Under the pieces are notes generated by a model. The model was not told the DNA's origin. It saw nothing but the letters and a program-made list of their open reading frames with translations, and did not search any database. From Spartobacteria bacterium (lineage in GTDB: Bacteria > Verrucomicrobiota > Verrucomicrobiia > Chthoniobacterales > Chthoniobacteraceae): DNA of 64,000 nucleotides. Position numbers and translations under genes: made by a program. Positions 18,318-26,824 of the stretch are shown here, piece after piece. The stretch is taken from assembly GCA_021324825.1 (NCBI GenBank), contig JAJPII010000016.1, positions 208,212 to 272,211 of the forward strand, given 5' to 3'. How positions within the stretch are numbered: the stretch's first letter is position 1; every line of letters begins with the position of its first letter.

Positions 18318-20531
18318 ATGTCAAAATACGCCCGCGTCATTGTCGATCAATCCGGCGGCAATGCGTTCGATTACGAGATACCTCCCGCGCTGGAAGGCGG
18401 CGTCCACGCGGGCAGCCGGGTGAGCGTCCCGGTCAGGAATCGCTCGAAACGGGCCACCGTCATCGAACTTCTCGACCATTCGGACGCGGAGGGAATCCGT
18501 TTCCTGGAAGCGGTCATCGGGGAACGCCCCGTCCTCACGCCGGTCTTGATCCGCCTCGCACGCTGGATCGCCGAATACTATTGCTGCCCCATCGAGCCGG
18601 CGATGCGGGCCGTCCTGCCCCAGGTCATCCGGCTCGGGGAAGTGCGGCGCAAGACGCAGCTTTTCGCACGCATCGTCCGCGCTCCGTCCGGCGAGGAATT
18701 GGACCGGTTCGACGAAAAGGCGCCCAAGCAGGCCGCCGTCATCCGCTGCCTGCAAGCCGCCCGCGCTCCGCTTCCCATCGCGCTGCTTTTAAAGAAATGC
18801 GCCGCAAACCACCAGACGCTCGCGCCGCTGGTAAAGAAGGGATTCGTCGCCGTCGAACCGGAACAGATCCTCCGCGACCCGTTTGGAGACGAGAAATTTC
18901 TCCCGACCGACAACCTGGTTTTAAACGAGGAACAAAAACTGGCCGCCCAGGCTGTCGCCGAAGCCATCCAAGCGCGCGGCGCCGCGGCGCCGATACTCCT
19001 GCACGGAGTCACCGGCAGCGGAAAGACGGAGATCTACCTCCAGGCCATCCAGAGCGTGCTGCGGCGCGGGCAGACGGCCATCATGCTCGTGCCGGAAATC
19101 TCGTTGACGCCCCAGACCGTCGAGCGCTTCAAGAGCCGGTTCGCCGCTTCGCAGGAGAGCGTGGCCGTGCTGCACAGCCACCTCTCCGGCGGCGAGCGGC
19201 ACGATGAATGGCACAAGATCAACGAAGGCCGCGCCCGCATCGTCATCGGCGCGCGCAGCGCCGTCTTCGCGCCGCTGGAGAATCTCGGCCTGATCGTCGT
19301 CGATGAGGAACACGAGAACTCCTACAAGCAGGAGGAGACCCCGCGCTACCACGGGCGCGACATCGCCGTGCTCCGGGCCAGCTTCGAAAAATGCGCGGTG
19401 GTTCTGGGCAGCGCCACGCCGTCCATCGAAAGTTACCACAACGCCTCCACCGGCAAGTACCGCCTCCTGCGGCTCGCCTCGCGCGTCGATGACCGGAAGA
19501 TGCCCCTCATCCGCGTCATCGATCTCCGGCAGGAAGGGGCGCAGCCGATTTTCTCGGGCAGGCTGTGCGCCGCCATTTCCGCGCGGTTGGAGAAGCGCGA
19601 GCAATCCATCCTCTTTCTCAACCGGCGCGGTTTTTCCACCTCCCTCATCTGCCCGGCGTGCGGCTACGTCTGCCAATGCCCGAATTGCAGCGTCGCCCTC
19701 ACGTTCCATCGCGCGGCCTCGCGCCTTGTCTGCCACATCTGCGGCCACACCGCCGCCGCTCCCGCAAAATGCCCCGCCTGCGCGGACCCGAAAATCCGTT
19801 TCCTAGGAACCGGCACGGAGAAAGTCGAGGAAGCCGTCGCGCGCCTTTTTCCGAAGGCCGTCGTCCGGCGCATGGACGCCGACGCCATGGCGAGAAAAGA
19901 CGCCTTCCGCGAAACCCTGAACGCCTTCCGCACGGGCAAGATCGACATCCTCGTCGGCACGCAGATGATCGCCAAGGGCCTCCATTTCCCCAACGTGACA
20001 TTGGTCGGCATAATCAATGCCGACCTCGCGCTGCATCTGCCGGATTTCCGCGCGGGCGAACGCACCTTCCAACTCCTGACCCAGGTCGCGGGCCGCGCGG
20101 GCAGGGGAGAAGTCGAGGGCGAAGTCTTCGTGCAGAGTTTTACGCCGTTCAGCCCCTCCATCCAGTTTGCGCGGCACCACGATTTCGAGGGGTTCTGGCA
20201 GCAGGAGATCGAGTTTCGCCAGAAATGGGATTTCCCGCCTTTCACCCACATGGCGCTGATAACGATCCGTTCAGCCAACCAGACGAAGGCTTCCTTCTCC
20301 GCCGAAACGCTGGGTCGCCGCTTGAAGGAAGTCCTGCCGCCGACCACGCTTCTGGGCGAACCGGCGCCCGCTCCTTTGGAAAAAGCGCGGGGAGAATTCC
20401 GTTTCCAGATCATGCTGCGGGCGAAGGCCATCGTCGCCCTCAGCCGCCGCCTGCGCGAAGTGCTGGACAAGCTGACCTTTCCCGAGGATGTGATCGTTAC
20501 CGTGGACATCGATCCCTATCAATTGCTGTGA
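18318..20531 (+). CDS. priA: Primosomal protein N' (replication-restart helicase PriA)
   Basis: 737 residues from the ATG at 18318 (MSKYARVIVDQSGG); a long upstream extension is open but runs antisense to the transglycosylase. Residues 1-105 are the 3'-DNA-binding domain, LLHGVTGSGKTEIYL near 225 is Walker A, VVDEEHENSYKQEE the DEEH box, and a zinc-binding insert has eight Cys (CPACGYVCQCPNC ... CHICGH ... CPAC). Helicase motifs QMIAKGLHFPNV and QVAGRAGR follow. It reloads the replisome at stalled forks. The stop overlaps the next gene. Confidence 0.96.
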   Translation: MSKYARVIVDQSGGNAFDYEIPPALEGGVHAGSRVSVPVRNRSKRATVIELLDHSDAEGIRFLEAVIGERPVLTPVLIRLARWIAEYYCCPIEPAMRAVLPQVIRLGEVRRKTQLFARIVRAPSGEELDRFDEKAPKQAAVIRCLQAARAPLPIALLLKKCAANHQTLAPLVKKGFVAVEPEQILRDPFGDEKFLPTDNLVLNEEQKLAAQAVAEAIQARGAAAPILLHGVTGSGKTEIYLQAIQSVLRRGQTAIMLVPEISLTPQTVERFKSRFAASQESVAVLHSHLSGGERHDEWHKINEGRARIVIGARSAVFAPLENLGLIVVDEEHENSYKQEETPRYHGRDIAVLRASFEKCAVVLGSATPSIESYHNASTGKYRLLRLASRVDDRKMPLIRVIDLRQEGAQPIFSGRLCAAISARLEKREQSILFLNRRGFSTSLICPACGYVCQCPNCSVALTFHRAASRLVCHICGHTAAAPAKCPACADPKIRFLGTGTEKVEEAVARLFPKAVVRRMDADAMARKDAFRETLNAFRTGKIDILVGTQMIAKGLHFPNVTLVGIINADLALHLPDFRAGERTFQLLTQVAGRAGRGEVEGEVFVQSFTPFSPSIQFARHHDFEGFWQQEIEFRQKWDFPPFTHMALITIRSANQTKASFSAETLGRRLKEVLPPTTLLGEPAPAPLEKARGEFRFQIMLRAKAIVALSRRLREVLDKLTFPEDVIVTVDIDPYQLL

Positions 20532-22093
20532 AGAGGCTCCTCGCGATTTTCCTCATCCTGTTGTGCGGGTGCGGGCAGCCGGGCCGCCGCGCGGATCTCG
20601 TCATCCTGAACGGCGCGGAACCCGAGAGCCTCGACCCGGCGGTCATCACCGGACAGCCGGAGGGGAGGGTCGTCTATGCGCTGTTCGAGGGCCTAGCCAG
20701 CCTCGACTCCGCGGGGCGTGTGAAGCCGGGCGTCGCCGAGCGCTGGGAAACCTCCGGCGACAAGCGGACATACACCTTCCACCTGCGCCACGACGCGAAA
20801 TGGTCGAACGGCGACTCCGTGACTGCCGCGGACTTCGTCGCTTCCTGGCGCCGCACGCTCGCGCCGGAAACCGCCTCCGAATACGCGTACCAGCTCTACT
20901 ACATCAAGAACGGCAGGGCGTTCAACGAAGGCTCGCTCAAGGATTTTTCCCAGGTCGGGGTCGGCGCGCCCGACCCGTGGACATTGCGCGTGGAGCTTGA
21001 AAGCCCCACCCCGTTTTTCCTGGACCTCTGCGCGTTTGAGACGCTCCTTCCCGTCCACATGGCGACGGTCGAGAAGGAAGGCGACCAATGGATCAAGCCC
21101 GGGAAGATGGTGAACAACGGCGCCTATTGTTTGAAAGAGTGGCGGATAAACGACCGCATCCGCCTCGAGAAGAATCCGTTCTATTGGGACAAAGCGCACG
21201 TCGCCATGCAGACGGTGGATGTCCTCCCGATCAGCAAAGCCATCACCGCGCTGAACTTCTACATCTCCGGCATCGCCGATCTCATGATGGACAAAGGCCT
21301 CGTCCCGCCCGCGCTCCTTGGCGACCTGAAGAAAAAGCCGTTCTTTCACTCCGCGCCGTTCCTTGGAACGTTTTTTCTGCGGTATAACGTCACGAAGAAA
21401 CCGCTGGACGATCCGCGCGTGCGGCAGGCGCTGAGCATGGTCATCGACAAGCGCTTGCTGGTCGACAAGATCACGCGCGGGGGAGAGCGCCCCGCGGCCA
21501 GCCTCGTGCCGCCCGGTACGGCTGGTTACGAGCCGCCCGAAGGCCTCGCGAGAGACCCGGAGCGGGCGAGGAAACTTCTGTCAGAAGCAGGATTCCCCGG
21601 CGGAAAAGGCTTCCCGTTCCTCACCTTCCTCTATAGCGAGGGCGAGTTGAACGAGGCGCTCGCCATTGAAATCCAGAACATGTACCGCCGCGAACTAGGC
21701 GTCAACGTCACGATGCGGCGGCAGGAATGGAAGGTTTACCTGGAATCCCTCACGAACCTCGACTACGACATCTGTCGTTCGAGTTGGGTGGGCGACTATC
21801 CCGATCCCAACACCTTTCTGGATATGTTCGTCACCGACGGCGGCAACAACAGGACCGGCTGGAGCAACAAAACCTACGACGGCCTGATAGCGGCCGCCGC
21901 GCGCGAGACCGACACAAAAAAGCGCTTCGACGTCTTCCGGCAGGCCGAACGCCTCCTTGTGGTCCAGGAAGCGCCCATCACGCCGTTATTCTTCTATGTA
22001 GGCATCCAGTTTTACGACGGGAAAAAACTCGGCGGAGTGGAAGCGAACCTCCTGGATGAACACCGCATCCAGGAAATGTATCGGAAACAATAA
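20528..22093 (+). CDS. Peptide ABC transporter substrate-binding lipoprotein (OppA-like)
   Basis: 521 residues from a GTG overlapping the priA TGA. MKRLLAIFLILLCGCG is a lipoprotein signal with lipobox LCGC. The mature protein is a family 5 extracellular solute-binding protein: ILNGAEPESLDPAVITG, VAERWETSGDKRTYTFHLR, KWSNGDSVTAADFVASW and KPLDDPRVRQALSMVIDK are family landmarks. It would bind oligopeptides outside the inner membrane for an ABC importer. No permease or ATPase genes are adjacent, so it is an orphan or partners with distant genes. Confidence 0.88.
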   Translation: MKRLLAIFLILLCGCGQPGRRADLVILNGAEPESLDPAVITGQPEGRVVYALFEGLASLDSAGRVKPGVAERWETSGDKRTYTFHLRHDAKWSNGDSVTAADFVASWRRTLAPETASEYAYQLYYIKNGRAFNEGSLKDFSQVGVGAPDPWTLRVELESPTPFFLDLCAFETLLPVHMATVEKEGDQWIKPGKMVNNGAYCLKEWRINDRIRLEKNPFYWDKAHVAMQTVDVLPISKAITALNFYISGIADLMMDKGLVPPALLGDLKKKPFFHSAPFLGTFFLRYNVTKKPLDDPRVRQALSMVIDKRLLVDKITRGGERPAASLVPPGTAGYEPPEGLARDPERARKLLSEAGFPGGKGFPFLTFLYSEGELNEALAIEIQNMYRRELGVNVTMRRQEWKVYLESLTNLDYDICRSSWVGDYPDPNTFLDMFVTDGGNNRTGWSNKTYDGLIAAAARETDTKKRFDVFRQAERLLVVQEAPITPLFFYVGIQFYDGKKLGGVEANLLDEHRIQEMYRKQ

Positions 22094-22134
22094 GAGGCGA
22101 GCCGCTCCGTTGACCAAAGCACAGCAGCAGGTAT

Positions 22135-22174
22135 GTCATGCACTTTAGGCGGCTGGCACAGCCGCCTCTACGAC
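22135..22174. repeat. Palindromic repeat copy c, overlapping a gene end
   Basis: The hairpin core at 22148-22166 (GGCGGCTG / CAGCCGCC) is preceded by the outer module GTCATGCACTT (22135-22145). It lies in the convergent gap after the OppA-like gene and runs into the dehydratase gene, encoding its last residues and stop codon. Confidence 0.8.
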
Positions 22175-24091
22175 GCCGCTCTTCGCCATTGCGCCATCCC
22201 ATAGGGGAACCTTCATTTCCGGGACGTACTCCGGGATGATTTTTTTCAGGAGCAGCTTTGTTTCATCCGGGTTTGTTCTCTCGATCAAAAGGGATTCCGC
22301 CAATTCATTCACGATGGCCTGGGCGGAAAAGTACGGGAGCGGATCGCACACGAGTCGCCGGATTTTCGGATGGTGCGTCGTCGTCACGCTCTCCTCGCTG
22401 TGGCTTAGTTCCTCGTAGAGTTTTTCTCCGGGACGCAAACCGGTGAACTCGATGGCGATGTCTTTGTGCGGTTTCAGCCCGCTCAGTTCGATCATCTGTT
22501 TCGCGAGATCGAGGATTTTGACCGGCTTGCCCATGTCCAGGACGAATATCTCGCCGCCTTCGGCGCGCGCGGCGCTTTGCAGGACGAGGCTCACCGCTTC
22601 CGGTATCGTCATGAAATAACGGGTGACGTCCGGATGCGTGACCTTGACCGGGCCGCCCGCGGCGATCTGCCGCGTGAAGATGGGCGCCACGCTGCCCGAG
22701 GAGCCGAGCACGTTGCCGAACCGGACCGCCGTGAATTTCATCGTCGCGCGATCGCGCGTCTGCATTGCCTGCACGAAGATTTCCGCCATCCGTTTCGTCG
22801 CGCCCATGACGCTCGTCGGGTTGATCGCCTTGTCGGTCGAGACGAGCAGGAAGCGCTCGGCGTTGTATTGATAGGCAAGTTCCGCCACGCGCGCCGTGCC
22901 GAATATGTTGTTGCGGATCGCCTCCGCCGGCTGGCTTTCCATCATCGGCACGTGCTTGTGCGCCGCCGCGTGGAAGACGGCGTGCGGACGGAACCGGGAA
23001 AAGATGTTCTCCATCCGCCGCGCGTCCATGATGTCCGCGACGAGCGGCACGGTCACGAGCCCCTGCCCGGCGAGTTCCTGTTCGATGGGGAAGAGCGCCG
23101 CCTCGGAGCGCTCGACCAGCAACAGCGTGCGCGGGTTGAACGTCGCGATCTGCCGGCAGAGTTCGCTGCCGATGCTGCCGCCCGCGCCGGTCACCAGCAC
23201 CGCGCGGCCCTCGATCATGTCGCGGATGTTGTTCGTCTCGATGCGCACCACCTCGCGCCCGAGGAGGTCGTCGATGTTCACCGGGCGCAGGCTGGAGACG
23301 CTCACCTTGCCCGTCGCGAGCTGGGCCATCGAAGGCACCGTGCGGAACGGCATGTGCGCCTCCTGCAGGATTTTTACGATCTCGCGGAAGCGGCTCCCCG
23401 AAGCCGAAGGGATGGCGATGACAACCTCGTCGAGCCGCATCCCCATCTTCGGGTCGAGCAGCCGTTCCGGCGGCCCCCAAACCGGTATGCCGTGGACGCG
23501 CGAATGTTCGCCGCGGTAGTCGTCGAAGAACGCGATGGGGCGCACGCCCAGCCAGCGTTTGGCGAAGGCTTCGCGCACGAGCGCAGCGCCGGTGTCGCCG
23601 GCGCCGATGATGCCGACCCGCCTCGCGAGGCGGGAGGGGCGCGTGTGCGGCGCGAGGACCTGTTCGCGCAGGAAGCGAAGGGCCAGGCGGCCCGCGCACA
23701 GGATGCTGACGGAAACCTGGAGGTCGATAAGAATGACCCCGCGCGGCGGGGCGATCGCCACGCCCCATGCTTTATAGACGAGCATGATCGTGGCGGAACT
23801 CACCACGCCCACGCCGAAAAGGCGCTTCAAGTCCGGCGTGCTGAAGTAGCTCAAAGAGTCCTCAAATTGCCCAAAGGCCACGAGAGCCGTCAGCTTCAGG
23901 AGGAGGAGCCACCACAAGGACTGCGCGAGCGCGCGCCCGAACGAGGGCGGCACGCGGAAGTCGAATCGCAGCAGGTAGGAAACCCAGAGCGCGAGCGTCA
24001 TCAGGATCGCGTAGGCGATCCCGAGCGAGAGGAACCGCGCGCCCCGCGTCCGCGCGAGGGTGTTGTAGAGAGTGCGGATGGTGCGTGTCAT
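22145..24091 (-). CDS. PglF/WbpM-type nucleotide-sugar 4,6-dehydratase
   Basis: 648 residues from the ATG at 24091, which overlaps the upstream aminotransferase stop. Four membrane helices (about 15-125) and a first Rossmann-like domain (RVGIIGAGDTGAALVRE) precede the catalytic SDR domain: VLVTGAGGSIGSELCRQI for NAD, STDKAINPTSVMGATKR with the S-M-K arrangement typical of WbpM-like enzymes instead of S-Y-K, and RFGNVLGSSGSV. It would convert UDP-GlcNAc to a 4-keto-6-deoxy sugar. The last residues VVEAAVPAA and the TAA come from repeat copy c, so the C-terminus is a repeat-derived tail. It is the last gene of the polysaccharide operon. Confidence 0.9.
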   Translation of the reverse strand: MTRTIRTLYNTLARTRGARFLSLGIAYAILMTLALWVSYLLRFDFRVPPSFGRALAQSLWWLLLLKLTALVAFGQFEDSLSYFSTPDLKRLFGVGVVSSATIMLVYKAWGVAIAPPRGVILIDLQVSVSILCAGRLALRFLREQVLAPHTRPSRLARRVGIIGAGDTGAALVREAFAKRWLGVRPIAFFDDYRGEHSRVHGIPVWGPPERLLDPKMGMRLDEVVIAIPSASGSRFREIVKILQEAHMPFRTVPSMAQLATGKVSVSSLRPVNIDDLLGREVVRIETNNIRDMIEGRAVLVTGAGGSIGSELCRQIATFNPRTLLLVERSEAALFPIEQELAGQGLVTVPLVADIMDARRMENIFSRFRPHAVFHAAAHKHVPMMESQPAEAIRNNIFGTARVAELAYQYNAERFLLVSTDKAINPTSVMGATKRMAEIFVQAMQTRDRATMKFTAVRFGNVLGSSGSVAPIFTRQIAAGGPVKVTHPDVTRYFMTIPEAVSLVLQSAARAEGGEIFVLDMGKPVKILDLAKQMIELSGLKPHKDIAIEFTGLRPGEKLYEELSHSEESVTTTHHPKIRRLVCDPLPYFSAQAIVNELAESLLIERTNPDETKLLLKKIIPEYVPEMKVPLWDGAMAKSGVVEAAVPAA

Positions 24092-25212
24092 GGAAGGGAC
24101 GTGATGGTGTCGCAGATGCGGGCGAGATCGTCCTCCGTGAGGCTCGAACCGCTTGGAAGGCAAAGGCCGTTGGCGAAGGCCCGTTCCGACACGGCCCCTC
24201 CGCGGATTTTGCAGCCCGCGAACACGGGCTGAAGATGGAGAGGTTTCCAGACGGGGCGGCTTTCCACGTTGATCGCTTCGAGCGCGAGGCGGACGTCTTC
24301 CCTCGTCGCGCCGAATTGTTCCGGGTCAATCGTGACGCAGCTGAGCCAGTAGTTGGGCTCGCCGTAACCCGCCAGTGGCATGAAGCGAACGCCCGGCAAC
24401 CCGCCCAGCGCCGCTTCGTAAAACGCGCGATTCCTCTTCCGCGCTTCGATCCGGCCCGGCAGCACGCGGAGCTGCCCGCGCCCGATGCCCGCCAGGACGT
24501 TGCTCATCCGGTAGTTGAAGCCGATGACCGAGTGCTGGTAATGCGGCGCCGGGTCGCGCGCCTGGGTCGCGAGAAAACGGGCGCGCTCGATCATCGCGCC
24601 GTCGTCGGAAACGAGCATGCCGCCGCCGGAGGTCGTGATGATCTTGTTCCCGTTGAACGAGAAGACGCCGAGGCGGCCTTGCCTGCCGGTTTTTTCTCCC
24701 TTGTAAGTCGCGCCGAGCGATTCGGCCGCGTCCTGGATGATGGGGACGCCGTGCCGCGCGCATGCTTCGCGGATCGGGTCGTAATCCGCGCTCTGCCCGT
24801 AAAGATCGACGACGATGACCGCCCGTGGCGGCGGCCGCCCGGCCTCGGCGCGTTCCTCCAATTCCTCGCGGAGGAGCGCCGGGTCCATGTTCCAGCTCGC
24901 GGCTTCCGAGTCGATGAAGACGGGAACCGCACCTTCCTGGACGATGGGATTCGCGCTCGCGGCGAAAGTGAACGTCGAGCAGAGCGCCTCATCCCCGCGT
25001 CGCAAGCCGAGCAGCAGCAGCGCCAGGTGCAGGGCCGCCGTGCCGGAAGAGACAGCCGCAGCGTGGGGCGCGCCGATGTAACCGGCAAACTCGCGTTCAA
25101 AAGCTTCCAGGTTCGGTCCGAGCGGCGCGATCCAGTTGGACGCAAACGCCTCGTTCACGAACCCGATTTCCTCGCCGCCCATGTGCGGGGGTGAAAGATA
25201 GATGCGATTCAT
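24088..25212 (-). CDS. DegT/DnrJ/EryC1 sugar aminotransferase (PglE-like)
   Basis: 374 residues from the ATG at 25212 (MNRIYLSPPHMGGEE), overlapping the upstream gene by ATGA. PLP motifs are AVSSGTAALHLALLLLGL, VDLYGQSADYDPI, IIQDAAESLGA and FSFNGNKIITTSGGG with the Schiff-base Lys. The N-terminal LSPPHMGGEE..F resembles PglE and related UDP-4-keto-sugar aminotransferases. It probably aminates the 4-keto sugar made by the adjacent dehydratase, using glutamate. Confidence 0.9.
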   Translation of the reverse strand: MNRIYLSPPHMGGEEIGFVNEAFASNWIAPLGPNLEAFEREFAGYIGAPHAAAVSSGTAALHLALLLLGLRRGDEALCSTFTFAASANPIVQEGAVPVFIDSEAASWNMDPALLREELEERAEAGRPPPRAVIVVDLYGQSADYDPIREACARHGVPIIQDAAESLGATYKGEKTGRQGRLGVFSFNGNKIITTSGGGMLVSDDGAMIERARFLATQARDPAPHYQHSVIGFNYRMSNVLAGIGRGQLRVLPGRIEARKRNRAFYEAALGGLPGVRFMPLAGYGEPNYWLSCVTIDPEQFGATREDVRLALEAINVESRPVWKPLHLQPVFAGCKIRGGAVSERAFANGLCLPSGSSLTEDDLARICDTITSLP

Positions 25213-26189
25213 GCCCGGTAAGGCGGGAAGAAGCCCGCCGCGCCGCCCGCCTTGCCCGCGCAAAGCGCGTCGCACGCTTCCTGGTCGATGACCCAGCGCC
25301 ACGTAAAAAAAGGGTGCCTGCGGTCGGAAAATCCCGCCTTGAAATGGAAGAGCGAATCCTCCCGCGAGCCGACGCCGCCTCCGAGGTGAAAGACCGTGTG
25401 TCCCTGCTCCATCGCCCACAGCCGAACCGTTTCGAAAACGAGTTTCATCGGCGCCAGCTCGAGGTATTTGCCCCGCGTTCCCCCGAGGTGGTATTGGACG
25501 ATGCCGTTGCAAGTAAAGAGCAGCGCGCCCGCAGTCACTTCTCCGCCCGAGAGCGCGGCGAAAAGGCGCACGTCGCCCAGCGCCATCAGTTCCTCGAAAT
25601 AGGCTCGGTCGAAAAAATAATGGCCCGCGGCGTTCACCCTGCGCATCGTTTCCGTGTAGATTTCGATGAAGGCGTCGAGATGTTCCGCGCCCTCCGCGAC
25701 GGTCATTCCCGCGCGCCGGGCCTTGTTGATGCCGCGCTTGTGATCGCTCCGGAATTGCGCCCGCTGCGCTTCCTCCGGCAGGGTCAGGTCGATTGAGATC
25801 GTGTTTCCGCCCGCCACGCAATCGCCCAACCCGGCGACAATCTCCCGCTGGCGCAGGAGCGGATGCAGCCGCGAGAAAACCGTCACGACGCGGAGCCCGG
25901 CCAGCGTCTCGCGCAAAGCGGCGCGGAAATTTTCCAGCACGGCCCGCGGCGCCTCCTCATGCGACGCAGCCGGCCCCGCGTAGCCATAAACAGACGTGGC
26001 GTCTTGAAGTCCGCCGTCGAGAGGCCGCAACAGCAGCGGAAGCGCCACGGAGTATCCCCCCTCCTTATGAACAAACAGGCGCGCCGCGCCCTCGCCGCGC
26101 CGCTCCGCCAGGGAGTGGTAGCCGGGCAGGTGATAGAAATCATGGCGCGCTCCGAGAGCCTCCCCCCAGGGCTGGTTCAAGGTCATCAT
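25209..26189 (-). CDS. FemAB-like / BioF2-type GNAT acyltransferase
   Basis: 326 residues from the ATG at 26189, chosen because GGAG lies six bases upstream and it overlaps the previous stop; an ATG at 26195 has no usable site. Two GNAT-like halves are visible: an N-terminal half with YSVALPLLLRPLDGG and a C-terminal half with RSDHKRGINKARRAGMTVAEG and GVGSREDSLFHFKAGFS, typical of FemAB/Acetyltransf_6 proteins of exopolysaccharide loci. It may acylate or aminoacylate the sugar 4-amine, filling the PglD step. The donor is unknown. Confidence 0.75.
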   Translation of the reverse strand: MMTLNQPWGEALGARHDFYHLPGYHSLAERRGEGAARLFVHKEGGYSVALPLLLRPLDGGLQDATSVYGYAGPAASHEEAPRAVLENFRAALRETLAGLRVVTVFSRLHPLLRQREIVAGLGDCVAGGNTISIDLTLPEEAQRAQFRSDHKRGINKARRAGMTVAEGAEHLDAFIEIYTETMRRVNAAGHYFFDRAYFEELMALGDVRLFAALSGGEVTAGALLFTCNGIVQYHLGGTRGKYLELAPMKLVFETVRLWAMEQGHTVFHLGGGVGSREDSLFHFKAGFSDRRHPFFTWRWVIDQEACDALCAGKAGGAAGFFPPYRA

Positions 26190-26824
26190 TTGCATCTCCG
26201 CGTATCCGGATGCAGGCCGATGTCATCGACTTCGCGCAACGTCTGTTCGACCTGGCCGCCCCGGCGCAGGAACAGGTCCGATACCGTTTGCAGCAGGATT
26301 TTCGCATCCAGCCCGAGGCTCCAGTTGTCGACATACCACGCGTCGAGTTTCAGGCGTTCGCTGAAGAGGATCACGTTGCGCCCGTTGATCTGCGCCCAAC
26401 CCGTTATCCCAGGCATGACCTCGTGCCGCCGCCGCTGTTCCTCCGTGTAGGAGTCCAGGTATTCCATCAGCAGCGGCCTCGGCCCCACGAGCGACATCTC
26501 GCCGCGCGCCACGTTCCATAGCTGGGGCAGCTCGTCCAGGCTCGTCCTTCGCAAAAACCGCCCCAACGGCGTCAGGCGTTTGTCGTCCGGTTTCAGTTCT
26601 CCATCCGCGTCGCGCGCATCGGTCATGGTGCGGAACTTCAGCAGCAGGAACGGCTTGCCTCCTAGGCCGGGCCGTTCCTGCCGGAAGAGGACCGGCCGCC
26701 CCAGCCGCGCCGCGAGCGCCGCCGCCGCGAGGATCGGCGACAACACCGCCAGCGCCGGCAGGGTCAAGGCCAGGTCGAGAAGGCGTTTTCCCGGTTGTGG
26801 GCGGCGTTTCAAAAACAGTTCCAC
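26186..26824 (-). CDS. Phosphoglycosyl transferase (PglC/WcaJ catalytic domain)
   Basis: 212 residues from a GTG at 26824, overlapping the upstream gene by 16 bases. It is the compact PglC-like form: one N-terminal membrane segment (about 14-40), RPVLFRQERPGLGGKPFLLL, KFRTM, the Asp-Glu dyad in TSLDELPQLWNV, and GEMSLVGPRPLLMEY. It transfers a phospho-sugar from UDP-sugar to undecaprenyl phosphate and so starts the repeat unit. With the DegT and dehydratase genes downstream, the first sugar may be a diamino-sugar. Confidence 0.92.
   Translation of the reverse strand: MELFLKRRPQPGKRLLDLALTLPALAVLSPILAAAALAARLGRPVLFRQERPGLGGKPFLLLKFRTMTDARDADGELKPDDKRLTPLGRFLRRTSLDELPQLWNVARGEMSLVGPRPLLMEYLDSYTEEQRRRHEVMPGITGWAQINGRNVILFSERLKLDAWYVDNWSLGLDAKILLQTVSDLFLRRGGQVEQTLREVDDIGLHPDTRRCK

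Noticed and set aside
22466..24232. 588-codon open frame on the plus strand
   Set aside because: Antisense to the PglF-type dehydratase with clear SDR motifs.
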